From Maniola hyperantus (taxonomy: Eukaryota > Arthropoda > Insecta > Lepidoptera > Nymphalidae): a DNA stretch of 64,000 bases. The translations under genes and the position numbers were made by a program. The stretch spans positions 10,707,383-10,771,382 of the forward strand of contig NC_048550.1 in NCBI RefSeq assembly GCF_902806685.2, in the 5' to 3' direction. Of the stretch, positions 9,101-15,644 are shown piece by piece; within the stretch, counting starts at the first letter, position 1, and every line of letters starts with the position of its first letter. Under the pieces are notes generated by a model. It worked only from the letters and a program-made list of their open reading frames with translations. It was not told where the DNA came from and made no database searches.

Positions 9101-11760
9101 GCCCATTTGTCAGCAAAATAAGGGGCATTCCACACTAAGGCACACCCTATCGACCACAGTACTGAGTATTGTCGTTCCATCTGGACTCTTGTAGTCATCC
9201 CTGAAAAATCAATAACTATTTTTGTATGAATACTCGATGTTTTAGGTAAATGCATAGTCCAAGAAGGTGACATTTGCTCTTTTATGTGTTTCATCCATGA
9301 AGGAGAAGTTGAAAAGTGGTACACTAACAAAAAGTAAGTCTTCTCTCTGTATTCACGTAAATGATATCAGATATAAGTCGCGCAAATTGCTAATGCGCGT
9401 GGCCGCCATTTTAGTGACGTCAGCACTAGACTGAAGTTTCGAGCTGATTATTGCCGGCTAACGTCAAAATGACGTTATTTCGATATTAATGAGACATGGT
9501 TCCAGCGTAATAGCAATTTGCGGGACTTATAGATACATGCATAATATTGTCCATTGTACCTACAAGGAAATAGCTCTGAGGCAAGAGCGATGGGTTGAGT
9601 AGGTATAATTTTTATGAAGAGAAGAGAGAAATGTTGCACAATGGCAACCCGTTAGTCAAAGAAGAAGAAAGAGTGATTAGAGAGAAAGAGACATTAAAAG
9701 AGTGGTACTCGTCGAACCACGTCGAGATAGTAACTAGTAGCCAAAGTTAGCAGGGCTTAGAATACTACTAAGTACCTACTATATTCCTCGGATCACGGAT
9801 TAGTAAAATGACTCAGCTATCGTTATCTTTGTACAAACGCTACAAGCTCATAAAACACATTATCAGTACCCTTATTATCAGTATCCTTATTATAAATGCG
9901 AAAGTGTGTTTGTTTGTTGGTTTATTGGTTTGTTGGTTTGTCCTTCAATCACGTCGCAACGGTGCAACGGATTGACGTCGGTTTTTTGCATGGGGGAGAG
10001 TGACATAGGCTACTTATCTTGGAAAACCAAAGAGTTCCCACGGGATTTTAAAAAAACCTAATTCCACGCGGACGAAGTCGCGGGCATTAGCTAGTTGAAT
10101 AATAAACGTATTGATCAATGAAGTATTAGATTATTATCAATAATATAATATGATGGAATGGAAGTTATTATATTTTGGGTAGTCTAAGCCCCAAAACAAT
10201 TTACAAAGTGATTTCGATATTATCAATTACGTAGGTATAGGTTATAAATCGACCCTTGTAGTCATGTGGAAAGTTTATTTTAATAAAATAGATATTATCT
10301 TATATCTAAATATATAAAAGGAAAAGGTGACTGACTGACTGACTGACTGATCTATATACGCACAGCTCAAACTACTGGACGGATCGGGCTGAAATTTGGC
10401 ATGCAGATAGCTATTATGACGTAGGCATCCGCTAAAAAAGGATTTTTGAAAATTCAACCCGTAAGGGAGTGAAACAGGGATTTGAAATTTGTGTAGTCCA
10501 CGCGGATTAATAAATTACCTACTTATCTATTAATTATTATTATGAAAGGTTTGACTAAATTGATTAAGGAACTAAATGTAGTTATTCGAAATCGTTTCAA
10601 AATAATTAAGCGTTTCAATTTTGATGTTCCCAGCATTCGTACAAATTTTTACTTAAATTTTGTTGAACGCCAATACTGACCGAACTATAATAATACGTAT
10701 AATTTATATCCCGTACTGTGAAATAAGCTTTTATTTAGGCAAAATATGATTATTTAAATATATCTTAGAAAAACTATTATATAATATCTTAATAATAATA
10801 TATTAGAAAAACTAATAGATTTTTACTCAAAGCTTTACAAACCTTATTTACAAACTTATATTTACTTCATTGAAACTTATGAATTAAGTAGGTACAATAA
10901 GTAACACAAACTTTTTACTTAAAGCTTCCTAACTTGTCTTGAAAAAGCTTCAAATATTAGTGCTATTAATTTATATGTCGTATATTTTTTATGAATATTG
11001 TGCAATAATATAATATTAAAGATTTGCACTAATATTTCAGAGGTGAAAGAAAAACGGTGTCCGTGTTGAACACCAACGGGTATTTCGGCTTGATTCCAGG
11101 ACTGTTCCCAAATTCGCCGTTCCAGTTCACATATTATTCACGTACGGTAGGTATTTTATGTGAAACTGATTTTCACTGCCCTTTGTCTGGTAGGCTTTAA
11201 CTGCGAGTCCTTTCCAAGCCTTTTGCAACCTCGGTATAGTCCGTACGAAATGACTCCTCATTCGCCGTTTTAACTCTATGGGTCAACTGTCATGTCAAAA
11301 GTATGATGTTCACCTTTAAAATAAGGACTAAAATCGTACTTTTGACATGAAATTTGACACAAAAAGTTAAAATGGCGCGTGAGGACTGAGGAGTTCAATT
11401 TTACGCGTTATAACGTGCCGCCATTTTTTATAAACACGCTTATACTCGTAGTACTGTGTCAAAAGGTGTGTAAAGTGTATTAATACTTCTTTTCAATCAC
11501 GTAATATCCGTTACGTATATATTTTGTTTGTATAAGGGGTTGTAATAAATATGTGTAAGTATGTCTGTTACCAAACCGCTCAAAAATCACTTGCCCATTT
11601 TTTGATGCGGTTTTTTGCTTTAATTTATATTCGTTATTTTTAGGTCGTCGACATTGTTTTCCTAAAGTATAGGGATTGGCAAGACCTTCTGCAAGGAAAC
11701 CCCGATGTTAAGGAGCAGTTGTATACTGCTGCGTTGCAATACAGAAGAGAGATGATTTGA
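41..11760 (+). CDS. Multi-repeat cyclic-nucleotide-gated-type channel, 3' part (14 exons; 5' end outside window)
   Basis: Joined exons: 41-113, 1776-1974, 2498-2623, 3129-3257, 4273-4470, 4799-5005, 5295-5385, 5836-5925, 6260-6399, 6673-6913, 7311-7478, 9246-9333, 11041-11146, 11644-11760 (TGA). All borders are AG/GT and every phase fits, giving 656 complete codons without a stop. Residues counted from position 43: end of a C-linker plus CNBD A (1-132), linker (133-175), S1 (190-212), S2 (220-240), S3 (268-282), S4 with R291/R294/R296 (289-303), S5 (315-338), turret, pore helix and filter position (395-417), S6 (427-452), C-linker (453-550), CNBD B (551-645). The order CNBD then a new six-helix unit fits a fused multi-repeat channel such as the CNGK/tetraKCNG type; that link is inference. 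It acts in the membrane as an ion channel or modulatory subunit. The filter reads T413-E414-V415 instead of GYG, so K+ selectivity is doubtful. Two adjacent genes remain possible if exon 3 (3129-3257) is terminal in some transcripts. No regulation is visible. Confidence 0.85.
481..715 (+). mobile_element. Short interspersed repeat, family B
   Basis: Family B is defined here by the order: TAGCTTATGCCCGCGACTTC, a CACCCCTAAGGGGTTGAATT-like segment, CTTTCTTAGCGGATG, AGCTATCTGCATGCC, a (CAGT)n stretch, then CCTTTTCCTTTTATATATTT. Eight copies occur in both orientations, so it is a dispersed non-coding element, probably a SINE or a LINE 3' derivative. This copy is diverged. Confidence 0.65.
727..1757 (+). 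mobile_element. Non-LTR retrotransposon (CR1/Jockey group), 5'-truncated reverse transcriptase end
   Basis: An open frame (727-1695) encodes the C-terminal part of a LINE reverse transcriptase. It has the SPTLFILHINDML segment, the catalytic YADD box near residue 27, a thumb region, and a tail ending GSSGAANVHGRR. A short 3' UTR (TCACTTAACATCAGGTGACC) and an A-run (1747-1755) follow. Everything upstream of the palm domain is missing, so it is a dead 5'-truncated copy despite the open frame. It is sense to the host gene and ends just before the exon at 1776. The subfamily name is inference. Confidence 0.85.
1776..1974 (+). CDS. Channel exon: CNBD A, first half
   Basis: Acceptor TTATTAG at 1769-1775, donor AAG|GTAAAT. 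It encodes the end of the C-linker and the first beta strands of a cNMP-binding fold: hydrophobic LYFLPREVIARE corresponds to the usual xYxPGDxIxRxG segment, followed by WVYIVHRGKI, which corresponds to the MYFIxxGxV strand. The usual glycine and acidic residue after the proline are missing. The acceptor lies about 20 bp after the poly(A) tail of a LINE. Confidence 0.85.
2129..2222 (-). mobile_element. Short interspersed repeat, family A, partial
   Basis: Family A is defined by the order: CGCGACTTCGTCCGCGTGG, TCCCGTGGGAACTCTTTGAT, CCGGGATAAAAAGTAGCCTA, a (CAGA)n stretch, CACACTTTCGCATTTATAAT. This copy keeps only the middle (GGTACAGAGATAGCTTG to CACGGGATT) and is reversed. Confidence 0.55.
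2337..2470 (+). mobile_element. LINE 3' fragment, same family as 727-1757
   Basis: About 130 bp matching the last codons and 3' UTR of the LINE at 727-1757 (FKG…NKFLKG…GSSG…ANVHGQR, then TCACTTAACATCAGGTGACC). It ends about 28 bp before the acceptor at 2497. Confidence 0.75.
2498..2623 (+). CDS. Channel exon: CNBD A, phosphate-cassette half
   Basis: Acceptor TTCTTGCAG, donor GAG|GTAACG, phase 0 at both ends, 42 codons. It begins GAIFGQL, where active cNMP-binding domains carry (Y/F)FGE, so the glutamate that contacts the ribose is glutamine here. The later ISAFSVDHADLLQIPIKEFQEI corresponds to the last strands and the C helix start. Confidence 0.85.
2686..3118 (+). mobile_element. LINE 3' fragment, split by a MITE
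   Basis: The same LINE family as 727-1757. Left part 2686-2738 and right part 2933-3118 are contiguous in the intact copy; the insert 2739-2925 (family G) separates them. The 3' UTR motif CTTAACATCAG lies at about 3081 and the fragment runs into the pyrimidine tract of the acceptor at 3128. Confidence 0.7.
2739..2925. mobile_element. MITE family G inside a LINE, with target duplication
   Basis: Terminal inverted repeats: left ACAGTACGCGGCCGAAAGTA, and the right end reads as its reverse complement (GTCTGCCACGTACTGT). GCACATG is repeated on both sides (2732-2738 and 2926-2932), a 7-8 bp target duplication as seen for hAT-like elements. No coding capacity. Confidence 0.8.
3129..3257 (+). CDS. 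Channel exon: linker between CNBD A and the next S1
   Basis: Acceptor is a T-run plus CAG (3115-3128), donor CCG|GTAAGT, phase 0, 43 codons. The peptide is basic (GRQTIAKNPQAKYDF…KSIKLP) and resembles the cytosolic pre-S1 segment of CNG-type channels. If the donor is skipped, the frame stops within about seven codons, so this could also serve as a terminal exon. Confidence 0.75.
3600..3670 (-). mobile_element. tRNA-headed SINE, tail remnant
   Basis: About 70 bp resembling the tail part of the family-C SINE (GGGTCTCTCTCAAAATGAGA). The rest of the intron 3258-3860 shows nothing I recognise. Confidence 0.4.
3862..4250 (+). mobile_element. RTE-type LINE, C-terminal fragment
   Basis: Encodes the end of an RTE-like reverse transcriptase, with frame breaks: RVTQRAMERAMFGVSL, RRRTRVMDIAQRVAKLMWQW, AGHIVRT, then RWTNDI in another frame and the terminal SLQETYVQLWTSIG. 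It closes with a (GAT)n run. Three further copies occur in this window. It ends 22 bp before the acceptor at 4272. Confidence 0.8.
4273..4470 (+). CDS. Channel exon: pre-S1, S1 and S2
   Basis: Acceptor TTGTTGCAG, donor TCC|GTAATT, phase 0, 66 codons. Two hydrophobic spans, starting at WLYFSWVF and DIFSFLLVLDAV, correspond to S1 and S2. GC content is clearly higher than in the flanking introns. An RTE-type LINE fragment ends about 20 bp before the acceptor and a SINE-like repeat begins 30 bp after the donor. Confidence 0.85.
4501..4719 (+). mobile_element. Short interspersed repeat, family A (variant 3' half)
   Basis: Full-length copy of the variant whose second half reads CACGTCAATCCGTTGCACCG and ends CATTTATAATAAGGGTACTG. 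It sits in the intron directly after the S1-S2 exon. Confidence 0.7.
4799..5005 (+). CDS. Channel exon: S2-S3 loop, S3 and voltage-sensor S4
   Basis: Acceptor TTTTCAG, donor CAG|GTAAGT, phase 0, 69 codons. It starts TEIVVDKGR, like the conserved segment after S2 in CNG channels. The D-I-I-S-I-V-I-P run is the S3 signature, and LFRLMRLRLL is a short S4 with three arginines. Confidence 0.9.
5079..5175 (+). mobile_element. tRNA-headed SINE (family C), head only
   Basis: Family C starts with a tRNA-like pol III promoter: A box TAGCCTAGTGGTTAGG and B box GGTTCGATCCC, followed by CACCTCTAACTTTTCGGAG. Full copies continue to TTGATCATGATGATG. This copy stops soon after the head. It resembles the Metulj-type SINEs of butterflies (from memory). 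Confidence 0.75.
5295..5385 (+). CDS. Channel exon: S5
   Basis: Acceptor CCTTGCAG, donor CGAG|GTAATT, leaves in phase 1. A strongly hydrophobic helix (ILLKFIIIFFLLHSMTCGW) is S5. The H-x-x-x-C-x-W spacing near its end is usual for CNG/HCN/KCNH-type S5 helices. Confidence 0.88.
5646..5778. mobile_element. MITE family G, partial
   Basis: Contains CGTACATCGACCTTTAGAAA and the internal GACCGACAAAGCGTCACATA, shared with the copies at 2739, 12841 and 38050. The outer ends of the inverted repeat are lost. Confidence 0.6.
5836..5925 (+). CDS. Channel exon: turret, first part
   Basis: Acceptor AGATTCAG, donor GGAG|GTAAAT, phase 1 at both ends, 90 bp. It encodes an extracellular loop with one possible N-glycosylation sequon (NAT). 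It contains no membrane span. Confidence 0.8.
5964..6097. mobile_element. MITE family H, half copy
   Basis: Matches the element at 63298-63498 over about 130 bp (GTGTGCGTTTGCGAGCG to GTGAATTGCAAGAAC) but has lost its left terminal repeat. It lies in the channel intron 5926-6259. Confidence 0.7.
6260..6399 (+). CDS. Channel exon: pore helix and filter position
   Basis: Acceptor TTACCAG, donor ATA|GTAAGT, enters in phase 1 and leaves in phase 0. The pore helix begins at SWTADYLVAM. Where K+ channels read TTVGYGDI this exon reads YTHTEVDI; only the final D-I is kept. Confidence 0.85.
6673..6913 (+). CDS. Channel exon: S6 and start of C-linker
   Basis: Acceptor TCTTTTTAG, donor AGAG|GTAGAA, leaves in phase 1. 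S6 is YYKILINFIIYAADIWILS, and the C-linker A' and B' helices follow, with the typical L-S-P-x-L-x-x-x-V-x-x-Y-x-x-x-L-W pattern near the end. Confidence 0.9.
7009..7226 (+). mobile_element. Short interspersed repeat, family A
   Basis: Near full-length copy in the intron 6914-7310, from GATGCCCGTAACTTC to CACACTTTCGTATTTATTTT. Confidence 0.7.
7311..7478 (+). CDS. Channel exon: C-linker of the second repeat
   Basis: Acceptor GCTTTCAG, donor CCAG|GTACTA, phase 1 at both ends. It holds the LPEL motif, helices C'-F' (VPLFRDLPEYFKRQL) and the first CNBD strand ending in FPG. This is the exon whose start phase and spacing are mirrored by the exon at 41-113. Confidence 0.9.
7770..8512 (+). mobile_element. 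Jockey/CR1-type LINE 3' end with (TTTGAC)n tail
   Basis: The open frame 7781-8236 encodes a LINE reverse transcriptase C-terminus (LLWGNAADINSIFVLQKRAV, RFCNKLPEDILEMSLNKLKV). A 3' UTR and a TTTGACTTTGACTTTGAC tail follow. It is 5'-truncated, in the intron 7479-9245, and a different family from the copy at 727. Confidence 0.8.
8806..9024 (-). mobile_element. Short interspersed repeat, family A
   Basis: Full-length reversed copy: CATACTAATATTATAAATGC at the left, CGCGGGCATTAGCTAGT at the right. It ends about 220 bp before the CNBD B exon. Confidence 0.75.
9246..9333 (+). CDS. Channel exon: CNBD B, beta strands
   Basis: Acceptor TGTTTTAG, donor AA|GTAAGT, leaves in phase 2. KCIVQEGDICSFMCFIHEGEV is a clear CNBD strand pair and keeps the E-G-D turn that CNBD A lacks. 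It is isolated by two TE-filled introns of about 1.7 kb. Confidence 0.88.
9372..9531. mobile_element. MITE family E
   Basis: Terminal inverted repeats ATAAGTCGCGCAAATTGCTA and, reversed, TAGCAATTTGCGGGACTTAT. The interior has AGTGACGTCAGC and ACGTCAAAATGACGT. It is one of four copies, 38 bp after the donor at 9333. Confidence 0.8.
9866..10096 (-). mobile_element. Short interspersed repeat, family A (variant)
   Basis: Reversed copy of the same variant as 4501-4719 (CTTATTATAAATGCGAAAGT … GCGGGCATTAGCTAG). Confidence 0.7.
10298..10512 (-). mobile_element. Short interspersed repeat, family B
   Basis: Reversed copy with a (GACT)n run near its left end. The rest of this intron (10513-11040) is AT-rich and shows nothing I recognise. 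Confidence 0.7.
11041..11146 (+). CDS. Channel exon: CNBD B, phosphate cassette
   Basis: Acceptor TATTTCAG, donor ACG|GTAGGT, leaves in phase 0. It reads NTNGYFGLIPGLF; FGL replaces the canonical FGE, and no R-(T/A) pair follows at the expected place, so cyclic-nucleotide binding is unlikely or altered. Confidence 0.85.
11251..11395. mobile_element. Foldback MITE in the last channel intron
   Basis: An imperfect inverted repeat spans almost the whole 145 bp: ACTCCTCATTCGCCGTTTTA at the left, and at the right a TTAAAATGGCGCGTGAGGAC reverse match, with internal CATGTCAAAAGTA / TACTTTTGACATG. No second copy seen here. Confidence 0.7.
11644..11760 (+). CDS. Channel terminal exon: end of CNBD B, stop
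   Basis: Acceptor TTTTTAG, 38 codons then TGA at 11758-11760. It encodes the last strand (DIVFLKYRDWQDLL) and a short C helix, with almost no tail after the CNBD. No AATAAA lies close downstream; the first clear one is near 12722-12728, so the 3' UTR end is uncertain. Confidence 0.85.
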   Translation, partial: VVDIVFLKYRDWQDLLQGNPDVKEQLYTAALQYRREMI

Positions 11761-12840
11761 AGGTGAAGTTTTATTTTTAAGAGAACCCTATAAAGAATTT
11801 TTGAATATCCTTTTAGACAGTTGTCCGACCGCTAAGATGCAATTAGTAAGCATCGAGTTGCTAAAAAGCTAAAAACAGAGTTGACGAGCAAAGAGAAGCG
11901 AGTGTGTTATTAGGATAGTTTTGTCGCTGAGTTTTGAGCGAGTGTCCGGGTGCAACTAGCGATTAATTAATGTATCCCTACGCAAACTGTGCTAGTTTTT
12001 TGACCGCCAAGAAAGCGTCGCAGAGCGAGTTTTTCTATGATAGCTCTTATCACTGCGAAACACTAGTGGAGAAAGAGTTCTCGCCGGAAGTGTGCACAGT
12101 CAGCGTTTACCTATTAAAAGATATTTTTACCTCTTTTATCGACATAAAACCATTACATAGATTGTTTCTTGAGTGAGAAAATAGTCGATAGATTAGTCCT
12201 CGTCGGCGGTGGGGCAGCAGCAGCCTGAAACTTCATACTTATTGTCCAAAATCTCCTTTATAGACCCAGGCAGTTTGAGCTGTACGACGTACGTAGAGTT
12301 ATAAGTCCCGCAAATTGCTAATGCCGTGGCCGCTATTTTAGTGACGTCAGCAGTAGGCTGAAGTTTCGAGCTGATGGTATATTTGTATTTCGGCTGACGT
12401 CAAAATGACGTTATTTCGATGTTAATGAGACATGGTTCTAGCGCAATAGCAAGTTGCGGGACTGATATTCAGTTTCTCCTCGCACATAAAAATCAATACA
12501 ATCTATTGTTTTTTTTTACATTTTAGTTCATTTTTCCAGCTTTGAAAAAAGAAACGGGGAGATGAAGAAAATCGTATTCGTGGTTAAAATATTAAATTCA
12601 CTTGTATTAAAGATCTCTGAATAATTTGTCATGAGGACAAATTTTCTTGGTTTATAACATTAAGTAGGTTGTTCTATTAAATTGAAATACCTATAGCTGC
12701 TTACCAAGAGTTTCATTTGCGAAAAATAAATGTAAATTACATTTGAACGTAATCGTGAAATTGTACGATAACTCCGGATGTTGAGAGGCTTTTATTTAAT
12801 TTGTATTTGTGTAAGCGAATCTTTGTATCTAGGTACCTAC
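11761..12840. other. Downstream flank of the channel gene
   Basis: Apart from the MITE at 12301-12463 I see no gene. A short open frame at 11970-12176 has no recognisable protein features. An AATAAA at about 12722 is the best candidate poly(A) signal for the channel gene, but it is nearly 1 kb from the stop. Confidence 0.4.
12301..12463. mobile_element. MITE family E
   Basis: ATAAGTCCCGCAAATTGCTA at the left and a decayed reverse copy at the right. It lies about 540 bp after the channel stop codon, possibly in its 3' UTR. Confidence 0.75.
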
Positions 12841-13005
12841 TGTACAGTACGCGGCAGAAAATAATGTACATCGGCATTTAGAATGACATTTTGGCTTTGT
12901 AGAGCGTTGTCCCTGTCACTCGTACCTATATGACGTCGGTCTCAATAACAGAGACAATGCTCTACACATCCGCTATCTCCTTCTAAAGGTCGATGTACAT
13001 TATTT
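12841..13005. mobile_element. MITE family G
   Basis: Left end TACAGTACGCGGCAGAAAAT and right part TTCTAAAGGTCGATGTACAT; the outer right repeat is damaged. Confidence 0.7.
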
Positions 13006-13162
13006 TGACAACAAGAGTGAATAGGCATCTTCTAGGTAAACGCGTCCCATCTTAGGCCACATCATCACTTCCCATCAGGTGTGATTGAGATCAAGCTTAT
13101 ACCTATAATGAATAAAAAAAATATCTGCCACTTACCTACTGTATCTACCTGTTTCTTACATA

Positions 13163-13322
13163 ATATCGCCGGTCCACTACTGAGCACAGGTCTTCTCTCA
13201 GAATGAGAAGATAAATGGCCCAGGGCAGATTGGCCTTTTGCAGACTTCACGCTGGATAGAACATTATGGAGAACTTTCAGGCATGCAGGTTTCCTCACGA
13301 TGTTTTCCTTATCGGTACACCC
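13163..13322 (-). mobile_element. tRNA-headed SINE (family C), tail only
   Basis: Reversed tail with TCTTCTCTCAGAATGAGAAG and CATGCAGGTTTCCTCACGAT. The tRNA-like head is absent. Confidence 0.6.
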
Positions 13323-13721
13323 CGGCCTCCCTAGTAGGTGGATGGACACTTGTGGTCTTAAGGTCCACGAGGCTATCACAGCGAAGGCTATCATGTTCTC
13401 TTATCGTTTATCCAACTGAGTTGAATCTTTGTACAATTGTTTTTGACACTTGCGTAATCGTTTTCAACATAGTACTAAGCGGGTTGCGTGCCACTTAAGT
13501 ATTTATTGGGCGTTGATTGTAATTGGTAGGTTCTAGATCAGAATACTTTATGGAAGTATCAACAACAATTGTACAAATTTTCAACTAAATCAGATGAACG
13601 TTACGCGAACTCATAGGTAGCACAAGCAGAAAAATAAACATTAATGTTTGTATAAAAGAAAACGTTAAATAATCCACTCCAATAATTTTTCCAGTCTCCG
13701 AATAGGCATGAAGATTTCATC

Positions 13722-14378
13722 CAAAAAACTGGTCAAGTGCGAGCTGGACTCGCGCACGAAGGGTTCCGTACCATCGTACAAGATTATGTACATTTTTATA
13801 AATTTACATGGCGGCCATTTTGATTTTTTTATTTGTTGTTATACTTAGCGGCAATCTATACACTCTGTGAAAATTTCCACTCTCTACCTATTACGGTTCA
13901 GCGGAGGCTTGTATTGTAAGTATAATATGTATAAAGTATGGGGGAAATCCAAAACAATAGGAGGTACAGGAAAGCTGTCTTAAGAACCATTTTGCTCTTT
14001 TTTTGTGAAAACAATAATTTTGGCATAGTCAATTTTTTGGGCAAGCGTGAGTTGTCTATGAAAATAAACAAAATTGTCAAAGTTTTTTTAATGCTACTTG
14101 ACTCAGACACAACTCACGCTTGACCGAAAAATTGACTATGTCAAAATTGTTTTCACAAAAAAAGAGCAAATGGTTTCTAAGACAGCTTTCCTGTACCTCC
14201 TATGGTTTCGGATTACTCCATACTGTGCAAGTTAAAAAAACACACTGTATGCAACGATGTAAAAAAATCGTCCGCTTCCATCCAGCACGAAAAAAAAAAC
14301 ACGTTACGTGTGCTATGACTTTCAGTAATAGGGTCACTTTGACAGTCTTGACACCCTCGGATACGGAACCCTAAAAAA
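13722..14378. mobile_element. Interspersed repeat family D (diverged), host of a palindromic MITE
   Basis: Family D elements run from AGGGTTCCGTACCTCAAAAG to a GAGTCTGACTCGCACTTG end. This copy starts AGTGCGAGCTGGACTCGCGC and ends GATACGGAACCCTAAAAAA, with a large palindrome (13937-14222) inserted inside. A partial relative of its interior is at about 19165-19275. Confidence 0.6.
13937..14222. mobile_element. Near-perfect long palindromic MITE
   Basis: Two arms of about 130 bp are reverse complements with few differences: AGGAGGTACAGGAAAGCTGT versus ACAGCTTTCCTGTACCTCCT, and ACAACTCACGCTTG versus CAAGCGTGAGTTGT. A short centre (about 14060-14100) separates them. No protein. Confidence 0.85.
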
Positions 14379-14601
14379 TTTTAATAACTCGCTTAGACAT
14401 TACCTTTGGGGAAGTAATTTCGTTTCGTATATTTTTCATCGTATTATAGGAGCAATAAAAAGTCTTGGTTATTCCCATTGCGACGGTTATTGCCGATAAA
14501 GATAATAAACCGAACCTATTCATTTACCACTTAGCTCCTTATAAAAGCTGTCACTTTTGGAATTTTCGCAGTATTGTAAATGAAATTAATTTAATTCATA
14601 C

Positions 14602-14822
14602 TAGCTTATGCTCGCGACTTCGTCCGTGAGGACTACACAAATTTCAAACCTCTATATTTTCACCGCTAAGGTTGAATTTTCAAAAATCTTTTCTTAGCGG
14701 GTGCCTACGTCATAATAGCTATCTGCATGCCTTTCACCTCGATCCGTCAAATAGTTTGAGCGGTGCGTTGATAGATCAGTGAGTCAGTCAGTCACCTTTT
14801 CCTTTTTTATATTTTTTAGATA
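14602..14822 (+). mobile_element. Short interspersed repeat, family B
   Basis: Full-length sense copy, TAGCTTATGCTCGCGACTTC to TTTTTTATATTTTTTAGAT. Confidence 0.7.
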
Positions 14823-14914
14823 TGACAGCATTTGCCCCTTATGATAAATCAAGATTCTATCACCGGTTCGGTATGCAGATTCTACTGCGAATAGCCGACA
14901 AGAAACTACCTATA

Positions 14915-14965
14915 GTACGCGACAGGTCGAAATGGCAATCGGGGTATGAGGCGGGGGAAATTTGG
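14915..14965. mobile_element. MITE family F, half copy
   Basis: One terminal repeat only (CGCGACAGGTCGAAATGGCA). Other halves with no partner sit at about 29850-29905, 35690-35745, 49130-49210, 56928-56985 and 58783-58808. Confidence 0.5.
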
Positions 14966-15089
14966 AATTTTGTAATTTCAAAATTTCCTCTGGACTAGTC
15001 TGGTGGGAGGCTTCAACCGTGGCTGGCTACCACTCTGCCGGCAAAGACGTGCCGCAAAGCGATTAAGTATTCCTGTACGATGCCGTGTA

Positions 15090-15230
15090 GAAACCAAAGT
15101 GGTATAGAGTTTAATAAAAACTGCTATTCCCGCTGCAGGTTAGGCCGCTTCCACCTTAGACTGCATTATGGCTTACCACCAGGTGAGCTTGCAATCAAGG
15201 CTAACTTGTATCTGAATACTGAAAGCTTCG
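15090..15230. repeat. Retroposon 3' end remnant
   Basis: Contains TTACCACCAGGTGAGCTTGC, a phrase repeated in variant form at 19735-19790, 29625-29680, 59936-59975 and 60060-60110, which marks a dispersed LINE or SINE 3' end. Confidence 0.45.
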
Positions 15231-15340
15231 TGTCTTTTCAAGCCTTTACTTTTACCTAGTGGAAAGGTTTTACAGAAAACCCTGGAGTGTGAAAACTTAA
15301 CGTTCTACTAACACAAAGCCTCTATATGACTTATTTAAAC

Positions 15341-15640
15341 TCCATCATCATCATGATACACCCATCGCCTGCTCACTACAGAATACGGGTCTCCTCTCAG
15401 AATGAGAAGGGATTTCGCCATAGACTACCATGCTGGCCAAGGGGGGATTGGCAGACTTCACACACCTTTGAGAACATTATGAAGGACTCTCAGGTGTGCA
15501 AGTTTCCTCAAGATGTTTTCCTTCACCGTTAAAGCAAGTGATATTTTATTACCTAAAACGCACATACCTCCGAAAACCTTTAAAGGTGCCCGGGATCGAA
15601 CCCCCGATCTCCGAATAGGAGGCGGGCGTCTTATCCAACG
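15341..15640 (-). mobile_element. tRNA-headed SINE (family C), full length
   Basis: Reversed full copy: CATCATCATGATACACCCAT at its 3' end, tRNA-like head with GGGATCGAACCCCCGATCTC at its 5' end (right). Confidence 0.75.
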
Positions 15641-15644
15641 TGTA

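Noticed and set aside
11970..12176. Possible 68-codon gene downstream of the channel
   Set aside because: No recognisable features or promoter; likely untranslated or intergenic sequence.
13238..13498. 86-codon frame
   Set aside because: Front half is a reversed SINE tail; no conserved features follow.
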